Below are positions 6,852 to 12,833 of a stretch of 13,025 bases of DNA, piece after piece. Under the pieces are notes generated by a model. The model searched no databases. It had not been told where the DNA came from and worked only from the letters and a program-made list of their open reading frames with translations. The stretch spans positions 1 through 13,025 of the forward strand of contig CAMHOI010000010.1 in NCBI GenBank assembly GCA_946186725.1, given 5' to 3'. A program made the position numbers and the translations under genes. Source of the DNA: an uncultured Clostridia bacterium (GTDB taxonomy: Bacteria > Bacillota > Clostridia > Oscillospirales > Acutalibacteraceae). Every line of letters starts with the position of its first letter. Position 1 is the stretch's first letter.

Positions 6852-8270
6852 TTACTGCGGCTTGTAGTTGTTCTCGAATTCACACTGTTCGCGGTAGAGC
6901 GCCTCGTATGCGTCAATGCACTCCTTGACCGTCTTGCCCTGGGTCAGATCGTTCCAGAAGGACGTGTCCAGCGCCAGCGTTCCCGTGCCGCGTGTCAGGT
7001 CGACGGCGACCTTGTTCTCCAGCGCCTCGTACATGGCGATCTGCTCCTCGTCGAAGGTGTACCAGCCGGGCTCGTTGTAGGCGTTCTGCCTCTCATCCAT
7101 TTCGCCCGCTTCGATCATCCTCTCGGTCAGATCCGACTCACGCAGATACTTGGCCCACATCTTGCGGCTGATCATGTAGTTGACGGCGCCCTGCGGGTTG
7201 CGGGAGGAGGAGATGACCACGTGGGCCTGGGGGGCGCCGGGACAGTTGCCCGAGGTGTTGTCCGCCCCGAGGGGGAAGGGCACGACGTCCCAGCGGAAGG
7301 TGCAGTCCTTGAGCGTGAAGGCCAGGTTTTGGTTCTCGGCGCAGAAGATGCCCATCTGGCCCCGCTTGAAGAAGGCGTCGCCCTGCTCGGGCACGTAGCC
7401 GCTCATATAGAGATCGCGGATGGTGTTCAGCGCGTTCAGGGTCTTGCTGTCGTTCATGGCAACGACCAGCTTGGCGTGATCCTTGTCCCAGTCGATCATG
7501 CGGCCGTCGTTGGCGATCAGGAACCAGTCCTGGTTCCAGCCGAAGCCGCCCCAGATCTTCTTCTCGCCGACGGTGCGCGTCAGCTCCTTGCAGCACCGGA
7601 CGTAAGCGTCCATATTCCAGGCGCCTTCCTTATAATAGTCGAGCGGGCTCTTGACGCTGTACTCCTCGAAGAGGTCGAGATTGATCCCGCAAAGGACAGG
7701 GAAGCAGCCCGCGGCGGCAATGGCGTACTGCTTGTCGCCGACGCGGTAGCGGGCGGCCAGTTCTGCGGACTGGGTCAGGATGGGATGGTCCAGCTCCCGC
7801 ACGCCGAGCTTGGCAAGGTCTTCCACGGAGTAGAGGACGTCGCGGAAGGCGATCTTGGGCCAGGTGTAATAGTTGAGCACGAAAAGGTCGGGCGCGTCCC
7901 CCGCCGCATAGTCGGTCATGAACTTCTCCAGCTGCGTGGCCGACCAGCCGCGATAGCGGTACTTGACGGTCAGGCCGTAGTACTTCTTGGCCCAGTCGTT
8001 GTATTTCTGCATGACGGGGTCGTTGTCGAACTTGTCGTTGGCAAAGTCGGCGGTGGTGGTGTAGACGGTGATCCTGCCCGAATTGCTCAGGGTCTCGACG
8101 GTGAGCGCCGAGGCACCCTCTCCGTAGGCGGACGCCAATTCGGGGCTGATCCCGGAGGAAGCGGGATCGGCAGACGCGCTCCCTCCGTTGCCGGGCGCGC
8201 CGGCGCATCCGGCAAGCAGAGCAGCCGCTGCCGCGGCCGCGAGGATAAGGCAGCAAAGACGGTGCATCAT
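6852..8270 (-). CDS. Solute-binding lipoprotein, copy 2 (SBP2; family 1 type)
   Basis: A 472-residue exported lipoprotein paralogous to the one at 3835-5247. The signal peptide is MMHRLCCLIL plus an Ala-rich stretch to a textbook lipobox LLAGC, lipidated at Cys22, followed by a short Gly/Ser/Ala/Pro linker. The rest aligns with copy 1 almost without gaps through YGEG, FDNDPVMQKYNDWAKKYYG, KSPLDYYKEG, KIWGGFGWN, FKRGQMGIF and NPQGAVNYM. The exceptions are a different linker and an insertion of about ten residues near ERMIEAGEMDERQNAYNEPG. The ATG at 8270 has AAGGAGG 7 nt upstream; the second ATG is the next codon. As for copy 1, no transporter membrane subunits are nearby. The family implies carbohydrate or small-molecule capture, but the ligand is not predictable here. 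It is divergent from surface protein 2 with a matched promoter. Confidence 0.88.
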   Translation of the reverse strand: MMHRLCCLILAAAAAAALLAGCAGAPGNGGSASADPASSGISPELASAYGEGASALTVETLSNSGRITVYTTTADFANDKFDNDPVMQKYNDWAKKYYGLTVKYRYRGWSATQLEKFMTDYAAGDAPDLFVLNYYTWPKIAFRDVLYSVEDLAKLGVRELDHPILTQSAELAARYRVGDKQYAIAAAGCFPVLCGINLDLFEEYSVKSPLDYYKEGAWNMDAYVRCCKELTRTVGEKKIWGGFGWNQDWFLIANDGRMIDWDKDHAKLVVAMNDSKTLNALNTIRDLYMSGYVPEQGDAFFKRGQMGIFCAENQNLAFTLKDCTFRWDVVPFPLGADNTSGNCPGAPQAHVVISSSRNPQGAVNYMISRKMWAKYLRESDLTERMIEAGEMDERQNAYNEPGWYTFDEEQIAMYEALENKVAVDLTRGTGTLALDTSFWNDLTQGKTVKECIDAYEALYREQCEFENNYKPQ

Positions 8271-8314
8271 AGGGGTTCCTCCTTATAAGGATGTAGGGAT
8301 TGATCCGTCCTCCT

Positions 8315-8368
8315 ATCATATCATACGCAGGCGTGCGTTCCTATGGAATAAATCACGGTTTTTTAGCA
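8315..8368 (-). promoter_or_regulatory. Shared-architecture promoter of SBP2 (copy C)
   Basis: On the minus strand: TGCTAAAA (8368-8361), 15 nt, then the core (8345-8315) with TAGGAA as -35, a 17-nt spacer and TATGAT as -10, preceded by TGA. The predicted start near 8308 gives a leader of about 38 nt, matching SBP1. Box spacing is identical to the other three copies. Confidence 0.75.
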
Positions 8369-8468
8369 CAAAACCGCAAAAGATTTCCTCTTTGTCTCTC
8401 GGAAAAGAGCAAAATAGCCAATTCTGAGGCCCGTTTTTTGCCATCCGCGCGGCAAAAGAGAAACAAAG

Positions 8469-8522
8469 TGCTAAAAGAGGTGAACATTGTCCATAGAATC
8501 GCCCGAAAGCGTATGATAAAAT
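8469..8522 (+). promoter_or_regulatory. Shared-architecture promoter of surface protein 2 (copy D)
   Basis: TGCTAAAA (8469-8476), 15 nt, then the core (8492-8522) with TAGAAT (8494-8499), 17 nt and TAAAAT (8517-8522) preceded by TGA. GCGTATGATA in the core is shared exactly with the oppositely oriented SBP2 promoter. The leader would be about 61 nt, longer than at the other three. Confidence 0.72.
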
Positions 8523-8589
8523 GATAGCGGAAGACTCCGCGCCGTGCGTGCGGAAGGAACACCTGCGTTTTCAAAGGAGGAACCCAATC

Positions 8590-8904
8590 ATGGCAAAGAA
8601 ACTCATCAGTTTGCTTTGTGCGCTGGTCATGCTGGCCTCGATGGTTACCATCGTTGCGACCGTGGCCACCGCCGAATCGACAACAGTCAACCTGTTGGCG
8701 TCCGAGAACATGGACAAGTGGACCGTCACGCGCGGCGGCAGCGGTCTGCAGACCATCGCGGGCGCAGTGGATCTGACCGGCTACAGCGGCTGGACGGACA
8801 AAGACATTCAGGGCGTTCTTTCGGTCCACACTTTCGTGGCGGGAACCAACCTCCCGAACATGTGGGCTAAGTTTACTTATGCGACGATTTCTCCGTCTTC
8901 ATGA
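8590..8904 (+). CDS. Surface protein 2, N-terminal part (frame broken after about residue 97)
   Basis: ATG 8590 has AAAGGAGG 9 nt upstream. The first 28 residues are a signal peptide (MAKKLISLLCALVMLASM... cleaved near ATA). The frame then encodes the start of the same domain as surface protein 1: NLLASENMDKW near 34-44, DLTGYSGW near 61-68, DIQGVLSVHTF near 72-82 and KFTY at 94-97. After FTY it runs into seven unrelated residues and a TGA at 8902-8904. The homologous sequence continues in another frame starting ADDFSVF then MTPYIR, so one missing base between about 8878 and 8890 explains the break. No slippery heptamer is present in the correct phase. This is best read as the 5' part of a single gene of about 980 codons (8590-11531), broken by a mutation or a sequencing/assembly error. 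Confidence 0.75.
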   Translation: MAKKLISLLCALVMLASMVTIVATVATAESTTVNLLASENMDKWTVTRGGSGLQTIAGAVDLTGYSGWTDKDIQGVLSVHTFVAGTNLPNMWAKFTYATISPSS

Positions 8905-11531
8905 CGCCCTATATCCGCGCCCGCATCTACGACCGCGCCCCCGATGACGACGCGCACGTCGCGCTGACGCTGGGCAAGTACACCTTCGCCTATACCCGCC
9001 CCAAGGATAACGCCGGCACGAGCGGCAACCGCTCCAATTTCTGCCTGGTCGTCTTCAAGGACGGGACCGAGATCGGCCGCACCGAGGTGACCTCCGACGT
9101 CAACGGCGCCTCCTTCGGCGGCAAGACCTTCATGGAGGCCTATCCCTCCCTGTGCACCGCCACCGGCAGCAACATCCCCGCGGGCAGCGCGGGCAACGCA
9201 GGTGTTCTCCAGTACTGGCGTGAGCGCAACCTCGCCGTCAACGGCAACGCCGCCGGTGCTCTGCGCCCCATCGCCTGCAACGCCGAGGCCGCCGGCGACA
9301 TTGATAACCGCAGCGCGCGCGACTACACCATCGTCGTAAAGGACGGCAAGCTCTCCGTCAAGGACGTGAACGGCAACGCCCTTTCCTTCGGTGACAAGAC
9401 CGAATTTGACGTTACCGCTTCTGACTTCAAGGGCGCCCCCGTCGTGGACATCAAGGGCGACGCGCTGAGCACGGACAGCCCCCTGCTCATGCTCCGCCTG
9501 ACCGCTACGATCGGCAAGACCGGCTCCTCCGAGACCACTTCCTCCGGGGACGCCGCCTCCGACACCACTTCCTCCGAGGACGCCTCCTCCGAGGACACCG
9601 CCTCCGACACCACTTCCTCTGATACCGCTTCCCCCGAGGAGCCCGCCATCGAATATACCAAGGCGATGCCCGGCTTCGCGGGCAAGGCCACCGTGGTCAG
9701 CGACGGCGGCAATCCCAACTACGTCGCTGCCTTCCACGCCGCCAAGGTCGGCGACGCCATGACCATCTACGGCACCGGCAAGGTCAAGGCCGACCTGGGC
9801 AAGTACGATCTGGACGCCTTCAAGTACAGCTTCGGTCTGGCCGGCCGCGACGGCTTTGAGGAGACCGCGGTCGTCACCGTGGGCGATCTGGTCGTGACCG
9901 TGGCCCACACCACCAACACCACCCTGTACAACATTTCTGCCTCCTACAAGGGCAACGCGCTGACCTTCGCCCCCACGCTGGATAAGTACGACTGGGACGC
10001 CAACAGCAAGGGGACCCTGCTCAAGACGGCGTTTAACAATCTGGCGTATCTCTATCGCAACCGCTCTGCCGAGCAGGGCGACTACGCCGCGGCGGAGAAC
10101 ACCTCCGAGGGGGTCGCCTACAAGAACCGCAACATCCTCCACGATGCGTGCGTCGAGGCCAACGTGGGCTATCATCCCGGCACCACCAACGCCACGAGCA
10201 ACGACATCGTCGCCCACGAGCTGTTCGTTGAGGTCGAGTACGCCAACGGCAAGCTGACCATTTCCACGCCCAAGTCCAGCAAGCGCGGCGACTGGGCCGT
10301 CGAGGCCGACATGACCGGCGCGACCTTCACCGACGCGGCTGCGTCCGTTGCGTTCTCCATCAGCACCGACAAGTACTATCAGGGCTTCCTGGTCGATTGG
10401 GACGCCCGCTACGTCGGCTCCGCCAAGGACGCCGAGGACATCCCGGTTGCTCCCGAGCAGCCCTCCTCCGACACTCAGAGCGAGCAGACCTCCTCCGATA
10501 CCCAGAGCGAGCAGACCGCGTCCGAGACCCCGGTTGAGGATCCCAACGCCGGCGCGTCCGTGCCCGCGGATCTGGAGAAAATGGGCGGGATCGGCGACGG
10601 CACCGTCACCGAGGATTTGATGGAGGACGGCCCCACTCCGGTCGATGAGATCAACTGGAACATCACCCGCCTCTTCAACGGCACCGGCTCCGGCGTGGTC
10701 ACCACCGACATGACCGGCAAGGGCATCTTCATCTGCAACGGCAACCAGCCCATCTCCATCACCGATCGCATCGGCGAGTACGCCATCGACAAGTACTTCA
10801 AGATCAACTTCGAAGTCTTCGGTAAGGCGGGCACGCCCAAGCTCGAGGGCAACGCCAAGTACTATGCCGGCAAGGAAAACTGGTCGATCACCGTGGGCGA
10901 CTTCGTCTTCAACTTCACCCGCGCCCAGAAGCCCGAGCAGGACAGCGTCGCCGAGGCCGTCAGTCTGGCCTCCGTCACCTACAAAGGCCGCGAGATGACC
11001 ATTGAGGGTGAGCGACTCTACGGCGGCGCGCAGGCCAACGATTACGGCTACAACAGCGAGATCGCCCAGAAATCCATCCAGCAGGTCAAGGATAACGCCG
11101 ACGCACTCTATGAACGCCACGCCTGGATGATCGCCAACTACGCTTTCCCGACCTTCGGCACCCCCATCGAGATCACCTACAACAACGGCAAGATCTCTGT
11201 CGTCGCGGGCAAGGAAGGCGGCGAGAAGAAGACCGCCGTCATTGACATGACCAAGGTCTCCGACTTCGACGCCACAGCCGAGCTGGGCGCCGCCAAGGTC
11301 GCCGTCAACATCAACGCGACCCAGGAGCGCGGCGAATACAACTCTGCCATCGGCAACTTCTCCGGCGTCTACGCCAAGGGCACGGCCGTCATCGGCGGCA
11401 ACGGCTCCGGCAGCGGCTCCGGCTCCGCCAAGACCGGCGATGCGCGCAGCGTGGCGCTGCCCTTCGCCATCCTCATGCTCTGCGTCAGCGCGGCCGGGCT
11501 CATCCTGGTCAACCGCAAGCGCACCGCGTAA
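8901..11531 (+). CDS. Surface protein 2, main body: three related domains with a sortase-like tail
   Basis: This open frame of 876 codons lacks its own signal peptide and begins mid-domain at MTPYIR, so it belongs with the segment at 8590-8904 rather than being an independent gene (its ATG overlaps the TGA as ATGA). Layout: rest of domain 1 (1-204), Ser/Thr/Glu/Asp linker (205-250), domain 2 (about 251-510), second linker with an exact nine-residue repeat (about 515-550), domain 3 (about 580-832), Gly/Ser spacer, then SAKTGD (842-847), a hydrophobic helix (851-870) and an NRKRTA tail. The end has the layout of a cell-wall sorting signal, with SAKTG in place of the usual LPxTG. Each domain repeats a GD.v...T/R...YKG / KDG strand pair and a later E-x-Y-NGK...DMT...V.I block. 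It is probably a wall-linked ligand-binding or adhesive protein; the family is not recognised. Confidence 0.82.
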   Translation: MTPYIRARIYDRAPDDDAHVALTLGKYTFAYTRPKDNAGTSGNRSNFCLVVFKDGTEIGRTEVTSDVNGASFGGKTFMEAYPSLCTATGSNIPAGSAGNAGVLQYWRERNLAVNGNAAGALRPIACNAEAAGDIDNRSARDYTIVVKDGKLSVKDVNGNALSFGDKTEFDVTASDFKGAPVVDIKGDALSTDSPLLMLRLTATIGKTGSSETTSSGDAASDTTSSEDASSEDTASDTTSSDTASPEEPAIEYTKAMPGFAGKATVVSDGGNPNYVAAFHAAKVGDAMTIYGTGKVKADLGKYDLDAFKYSFGLAGRDGFEETAVVTVGDLVVTVAHTTNTTLYNISASYKGNALTFAPTLDKYDWDANSKGTLLKTAFNNLAYLYRNRSAEQGDYAAAENTSEGVAYKNRNILHDACVEANVGYHPGTTNATSNDIVAHELFVEVEYANGKLTISTPKSSKRGDWAVEADMTGATFTDAAASVAFSISTDKYYQGFLVDWDARYVGSAKDAEDIPVAPEQPSSDTQSEQTSSDTQSEQTASETPVEDPNAGASVPADLEKMGGIGDGTVTEDLMEDGPTPVDEINWNITRLFNGTGSGVVTTDMTGKGIFICNGNQPISITDRIGEYAIDKYFKINFEVFGKAGTPKLEGNAKYYAGKENWSITVGDFVFNFTRAQKPEQDSVAEAVSLASVTYKGREMTIEGERLYGGAQANDYGYNSEIAQKSIQQVKDNADALYERHAWMIANYAFPTFGTPIEITYNNGKISVVAGKEGGEKKTAVIDMTKVSDFDATAELGAAKVAVNINATQERGEYNSAIGNFSGVYAKGTAVIGGNGSGSGSGSAKTGDARSVALPFAILMLCVSAAGLILVNRKRTA
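9531..9641 (+). repeat. Ser/Thr/Glu/Asp low-complexity linker 1 of surface protein 2
   Basis: Degenerate short repeats encode units such as DTTSSEDASSEDTASDTTSSD, written here only as the DTTSSED-type motif. They form an acidic, probably extended and glycosylatable spacer between domains 1 and 2. Confidence 0.8.
10464..10517 (+). repeat. 27-nt tandem repeat in linker 2 of surface protein 2
   Basis: Two adjacent 27-nt units (10464-10490, 10491-10517) both encode SSDTQSEQT and differ at only two bases. A third, diverged partial unit (ASETP...) follows. Such tandem units can change copy number by slippage and alter spacer length. Confidence 0.85.
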
Positions 11532-11549
11532 TCCCGTCCCCCTAATGTA

Positions 11550-11590
11550 CCCCCCGGACACGGTCCCGACCGCCCGGGGGGCTTCTTTTT
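11550..11590 (+). terminator. Rho-independent terminator of the surface protein 2 gene
   Basis: CCCCCCGG (11550-11557) pairs with CCGGGGGG (11574-11581). The loop carries a nested CGGTC/GACCG stem. CTTCTTTTT follows. It starts 19 nt after the stop codon. Confidence 0.85.
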
Positions 11591-11645
11591 GCCGGCTTGG
11601 GGATGCGGCAGAGCCGCGCTGAACGCAGAAGCACAAAAGAAGCAC

Positions 11646-11673
11646 AAAAAACCGACGCCGGATTTTGCCGGCG
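11646..11673 (-). terminator. Possible minus-strand terminator (orphan)
   Basis: On the minus strand, CGCCGG / CCGGCG with a CAAAAT loop is followed by TCGG and six T. The first 16 plus-strand nucleotides match the terminator arm at 3769-3784 exactly, which suggests a diverged copy of the same terminator type. Confidence 0.45.
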
Positions 11674-11753
11674 GGTGGATAAGGAAGTGTTTTATGGAAG
11701 GAATATGGAGTCGTCCGAAAAGGGCTGCTCCTTTTCCTTTTGGGTTAAAACAC

Positions 11754-11802
11754 AAAAAGCCCCGCCTGGAGCCAAGACAAAAATCTTGATTCCGGACGGG
11801 GC
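11754..11802 (-). terminator. Possible minus-strand terminator (orphan), long imperfect hairpin
   Basis: GCCCCG (11759-11764) pairs with CGGGGC (11797-11802), with further pairing of CTGGA with TTCCGG (one G-T wobble, one bulge) and AAGA with TCTT inside. On the minus strand it is followed by TTTTT (11758-11754). There is no minus-strand gene upstream of it in the window. Confidence 0.5.
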
Positions 11803-11869
11803 GGCATAATCTGCCAATGCAGCAGAACCGGTTATCTGCAAAGCAAGAGAATAGCAAAAAAGAGAATTA

Positions 11870-11900
11870 TTGTGACTTTTGAGTGATTATATGATATAAT
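11870..11900 (+). promoter_or_regulatory. Predicted promoter of the tetR-family gene
   Basis: TTGTGA (11870-11875), a 19-nt spacer and a perfect TATAAT (11895-11900) with TGA immediately before it, so an extended -10 that tolerates the long spacer. The leader to the ATG would be about 118 nt. Confidence 0.65.
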
Positions 11901-11930
11901 ATAGTTAATTGTTATGATTGGCGTGCTATC

Positions 11931-12023
11931 GTGGAAAAAGTATTTGAAACGCTTGCTAAAATCTGCATTGCTCTGCAATGTGGGATTTCGGATATCGTAG
12001 AAATCAAATGGGAGAAGCAATAA
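11931..12023 (+). CDS. Possible 30-residue leader ORF upstream of the tetR-family gene
   Basis: From GTG 11931 the frame encodes 30 residues (MEKVFETLAKICIALQCG...) with an amphipathic, protein-like composition. It ends in TAA one base before the regulator's ATG (TAAAATG), so its translation could feed the next gene. No clear Shine-Dalgarno precedes the GTG, and the frame stays open further upstream, so it might instead be a remnant or chance. A 28-residue ORF from ATG 11914 overlaps it in another frame. Within it, CATTGC-TCT-GCAATG (11966-11980) is a short perfect inverted repeat. Low confidence. Confidence 0.25.
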   Translation: MEKVFETLAKICIALQCGISDIVEIKWEKQ

Positions 12024-12024
12024 A

Positions 12025-12582
12025 ATGGCAAACTTCACAAAAAAAGCAATTGAAGCCTCTTTTATAAAACTTTTGACAGAACGACCGCTTTCTCAAATTA
12101 CAGTCAAGGATATTGTGACTGATTGCGGAATCAATCGCAATACTTTCTATTATTATTTCGAAAATATTCCGAAATTAATCGAAACCGTCGTTGAGGAGGA
12201 TGCCGCCGCGATCATCCAAACATATCCTACGGTTGACAATTTCGGAGATTGTCTGCAAGCTGTGCTTGATACAGCCTTGTCTAAAAAACGGGCGGTTTTG
12301 CACATCTATCATTCGGTAAATCGCAATATTTATGAAATGTATCTTTGGAAAGTTTGCGATTATGCCGTCGAAACGTATCTTTCTGCTGTACTGAAGGGAC
12401 ATAAAATTAAAGAAAACGATTTGAATATCATGAAAAATTATTATTCCAGTTTGGGATTCGGAATCGTTTCAAACTGGTTAAGGAACGATATGAGCGACGA
12501 TATCCGTTCTGCTGTCGTACGACTTATGGATATCAAAAAAGGAATGCTCAAGGAAATGATCGACCGTTGCGAAGAAGCGTAA
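12025..12582 (+). CDS. TetR/AcrR-family transcriptional regulator
   Basis: The 185-residue product begins with the family's DNA-binding domain. KKAIEASFIKLLTER forms the first helix (about 6-20). ITVKDIVTDCGINRNTFYYYFENIPKLIE (about 25-53, positions only approximate) forms the helix-turn-helix, including the hallmark TFYYYF. The C-terminal helical part, with YSSLGFGIVSNWLRND near 135-150, resembles the TetR_C_8 / DhaS-like ligand or dimer domain. ATG 12025 is preceded by GGGAGAAG about 8-10 nt away. The coding sequence is much AT-richer than the genes to its left, suggesting separate origin. It is followed by two hairpins and then a DUF308-like membrane protein on the same strand, a likely regulatory target. 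The ligand is unknown. Confidence 0.92.
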   Translation: MANFTKKAIEASFIKLLTERPLSQITVKDIVTDCGINRNTFYYYFENIPKLIETVVEEDAAAIIQTYPTVDNFGDCLQAVLDTALSKKRAVLHIYHSVNRNIYEMYLWKVCDYAVETYLSAVLKGHKIKENDLNIMKNYYSSLGFGIVSNWLRNDMSDDIRSAVVRLMDIKKGMLKEMIDRCEEA

Positions 12583-12585
12583 AGT

Positions 12586-12610
12586 CAGACAAACCGCAAC
12601 GGTTTGTCTG
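12586..12610. repeat. Perfect 11-bp inverted repeat after the tetR-family gene
   Basis: CAGACAAACCG and CGGTTTGTCTG are separated by CAA. No T-run follows, so it could be a protein-binding palindrome (for example for the neighbouring TetR-type regulator) or an RNA 3'-end hairpin. Confidence 0.6.
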
Positions 12611-12630
12611 AAGATCAGTCATTCACACAT

Positions 12631-12665
12631 CCCCTGCCTGAAAATCAGGCAGGGGATATGTTTTT
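12631..12665 (+). terminator. Terminator after the tetR-family gene
   Basis: A 10-bp perfect stem CCCCTGCCTG / CAGGCAGGGG with an AAAAT loop is followed by ATATG and five T. The T-run is displaced by five bases, so efficiency is uncertain. Confidence 0.6.
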
Positions 12666-12670
12666 GTCCA

Positions 12671-12699
12671 TTTACAAGCGAACGAAGGAACAATATGCT
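12671..12699 (+). promoter_or_regulatory. Weak candidate promoter of the DUF308-like gene
   Basis: TTTACA (12671-12676), a 17-nt spacer and TATGCT (12694-12699), just after the terminator. The leader would be about 128 nt. No obvious operator palindrome overlaps it. Confidence 0.3.
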
Positions 12700-12833
12700 G
12701 TATTGGTGAACGACGCGGTGATTATGAAGTCGGATGAGTGTGCGGGATGGCGGCAGACACCGATTATCATATGGATCCGCAAAGCGGACGAGCCGTCCTG
12801 ACGAAAAAACAAAATACGGGAGGTAAATGCTTT

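Larger units (their letters stand above)
8271..8589. other. Divergent regulatory region between SBP2 and surface protein 2
   Basis: This 319-nt gene-free region holds the two outward-facing shared-architecture promoters, at 8315-8368 (minus) and 8469-8522 (plus). The roughly 100 nt between their boxes is AT-rich and includes a small hairpin, TTTTGCC (8436-8442) / GGCAAAA (8451-8457). No further gene is seen. The equivalent region of the first module (5248-5496) has the same arrangement with only about 50 nt between the boxes. Confidence 0.7.
11591..11869. other. Gene-poor junction with two orphan minus-strand terminators
   Basis: No convincing gene is seen. The segment contains two hairpins whose T-runs lie on the minus strand (11646-11673, 11754-11802) although no minus-strand gene is visible to their right. 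It also has an AACCGGTT-centred, imperfect palindrome around 11823-11845. Base composition shifts from GC-rich to AT-rich across it. A 31-residue ORF at 11694-11789 has a plausible GGAAG site, but it runs into the second hairpin and I do not call it. Confidence 0.55.

Noticed and set aside
6846..8288. 480-codon plus-strand open frame over SBP2
   Set aside because: Antisense shadow of SBP2. Its similarity to the previous antisense frame only reflects the paralogy of the two lipoproteins.
8872..8904. Programmed ribosomal frameshift in the large surface gene
   Set aside because: No slippery heptamer in the right phase and no obvious stimulatory structure; a one-base deletion or sequence error is simpler.
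9531..9641. CRISPR-like or intergenic direct repeats
   Set aside because: The repeats are in frame, encode Ser/Thr/Glu/Asp, and lie inside a surface protein linker.
8877..11645. 922-codon minus-strand open frame over the large surface gene
   Set aside because: No ribosome binding site, repetitive Gly/Val/Asp/Leu composition, and it covers the terminator. The plus strand has the signal peptide, domains and anchor.
11694..11789. 31-residue ORF with a GGAAG site
   Set aside because: It reads into the long hairpin at 11754-11802 and has no recognisable features; probably chance.
12604..12801. 65-codon frame after the TetR-family gene
   Set aside because: It passes through a terminator hairpin, has no good ribosome binding site and no protein-like pattern.
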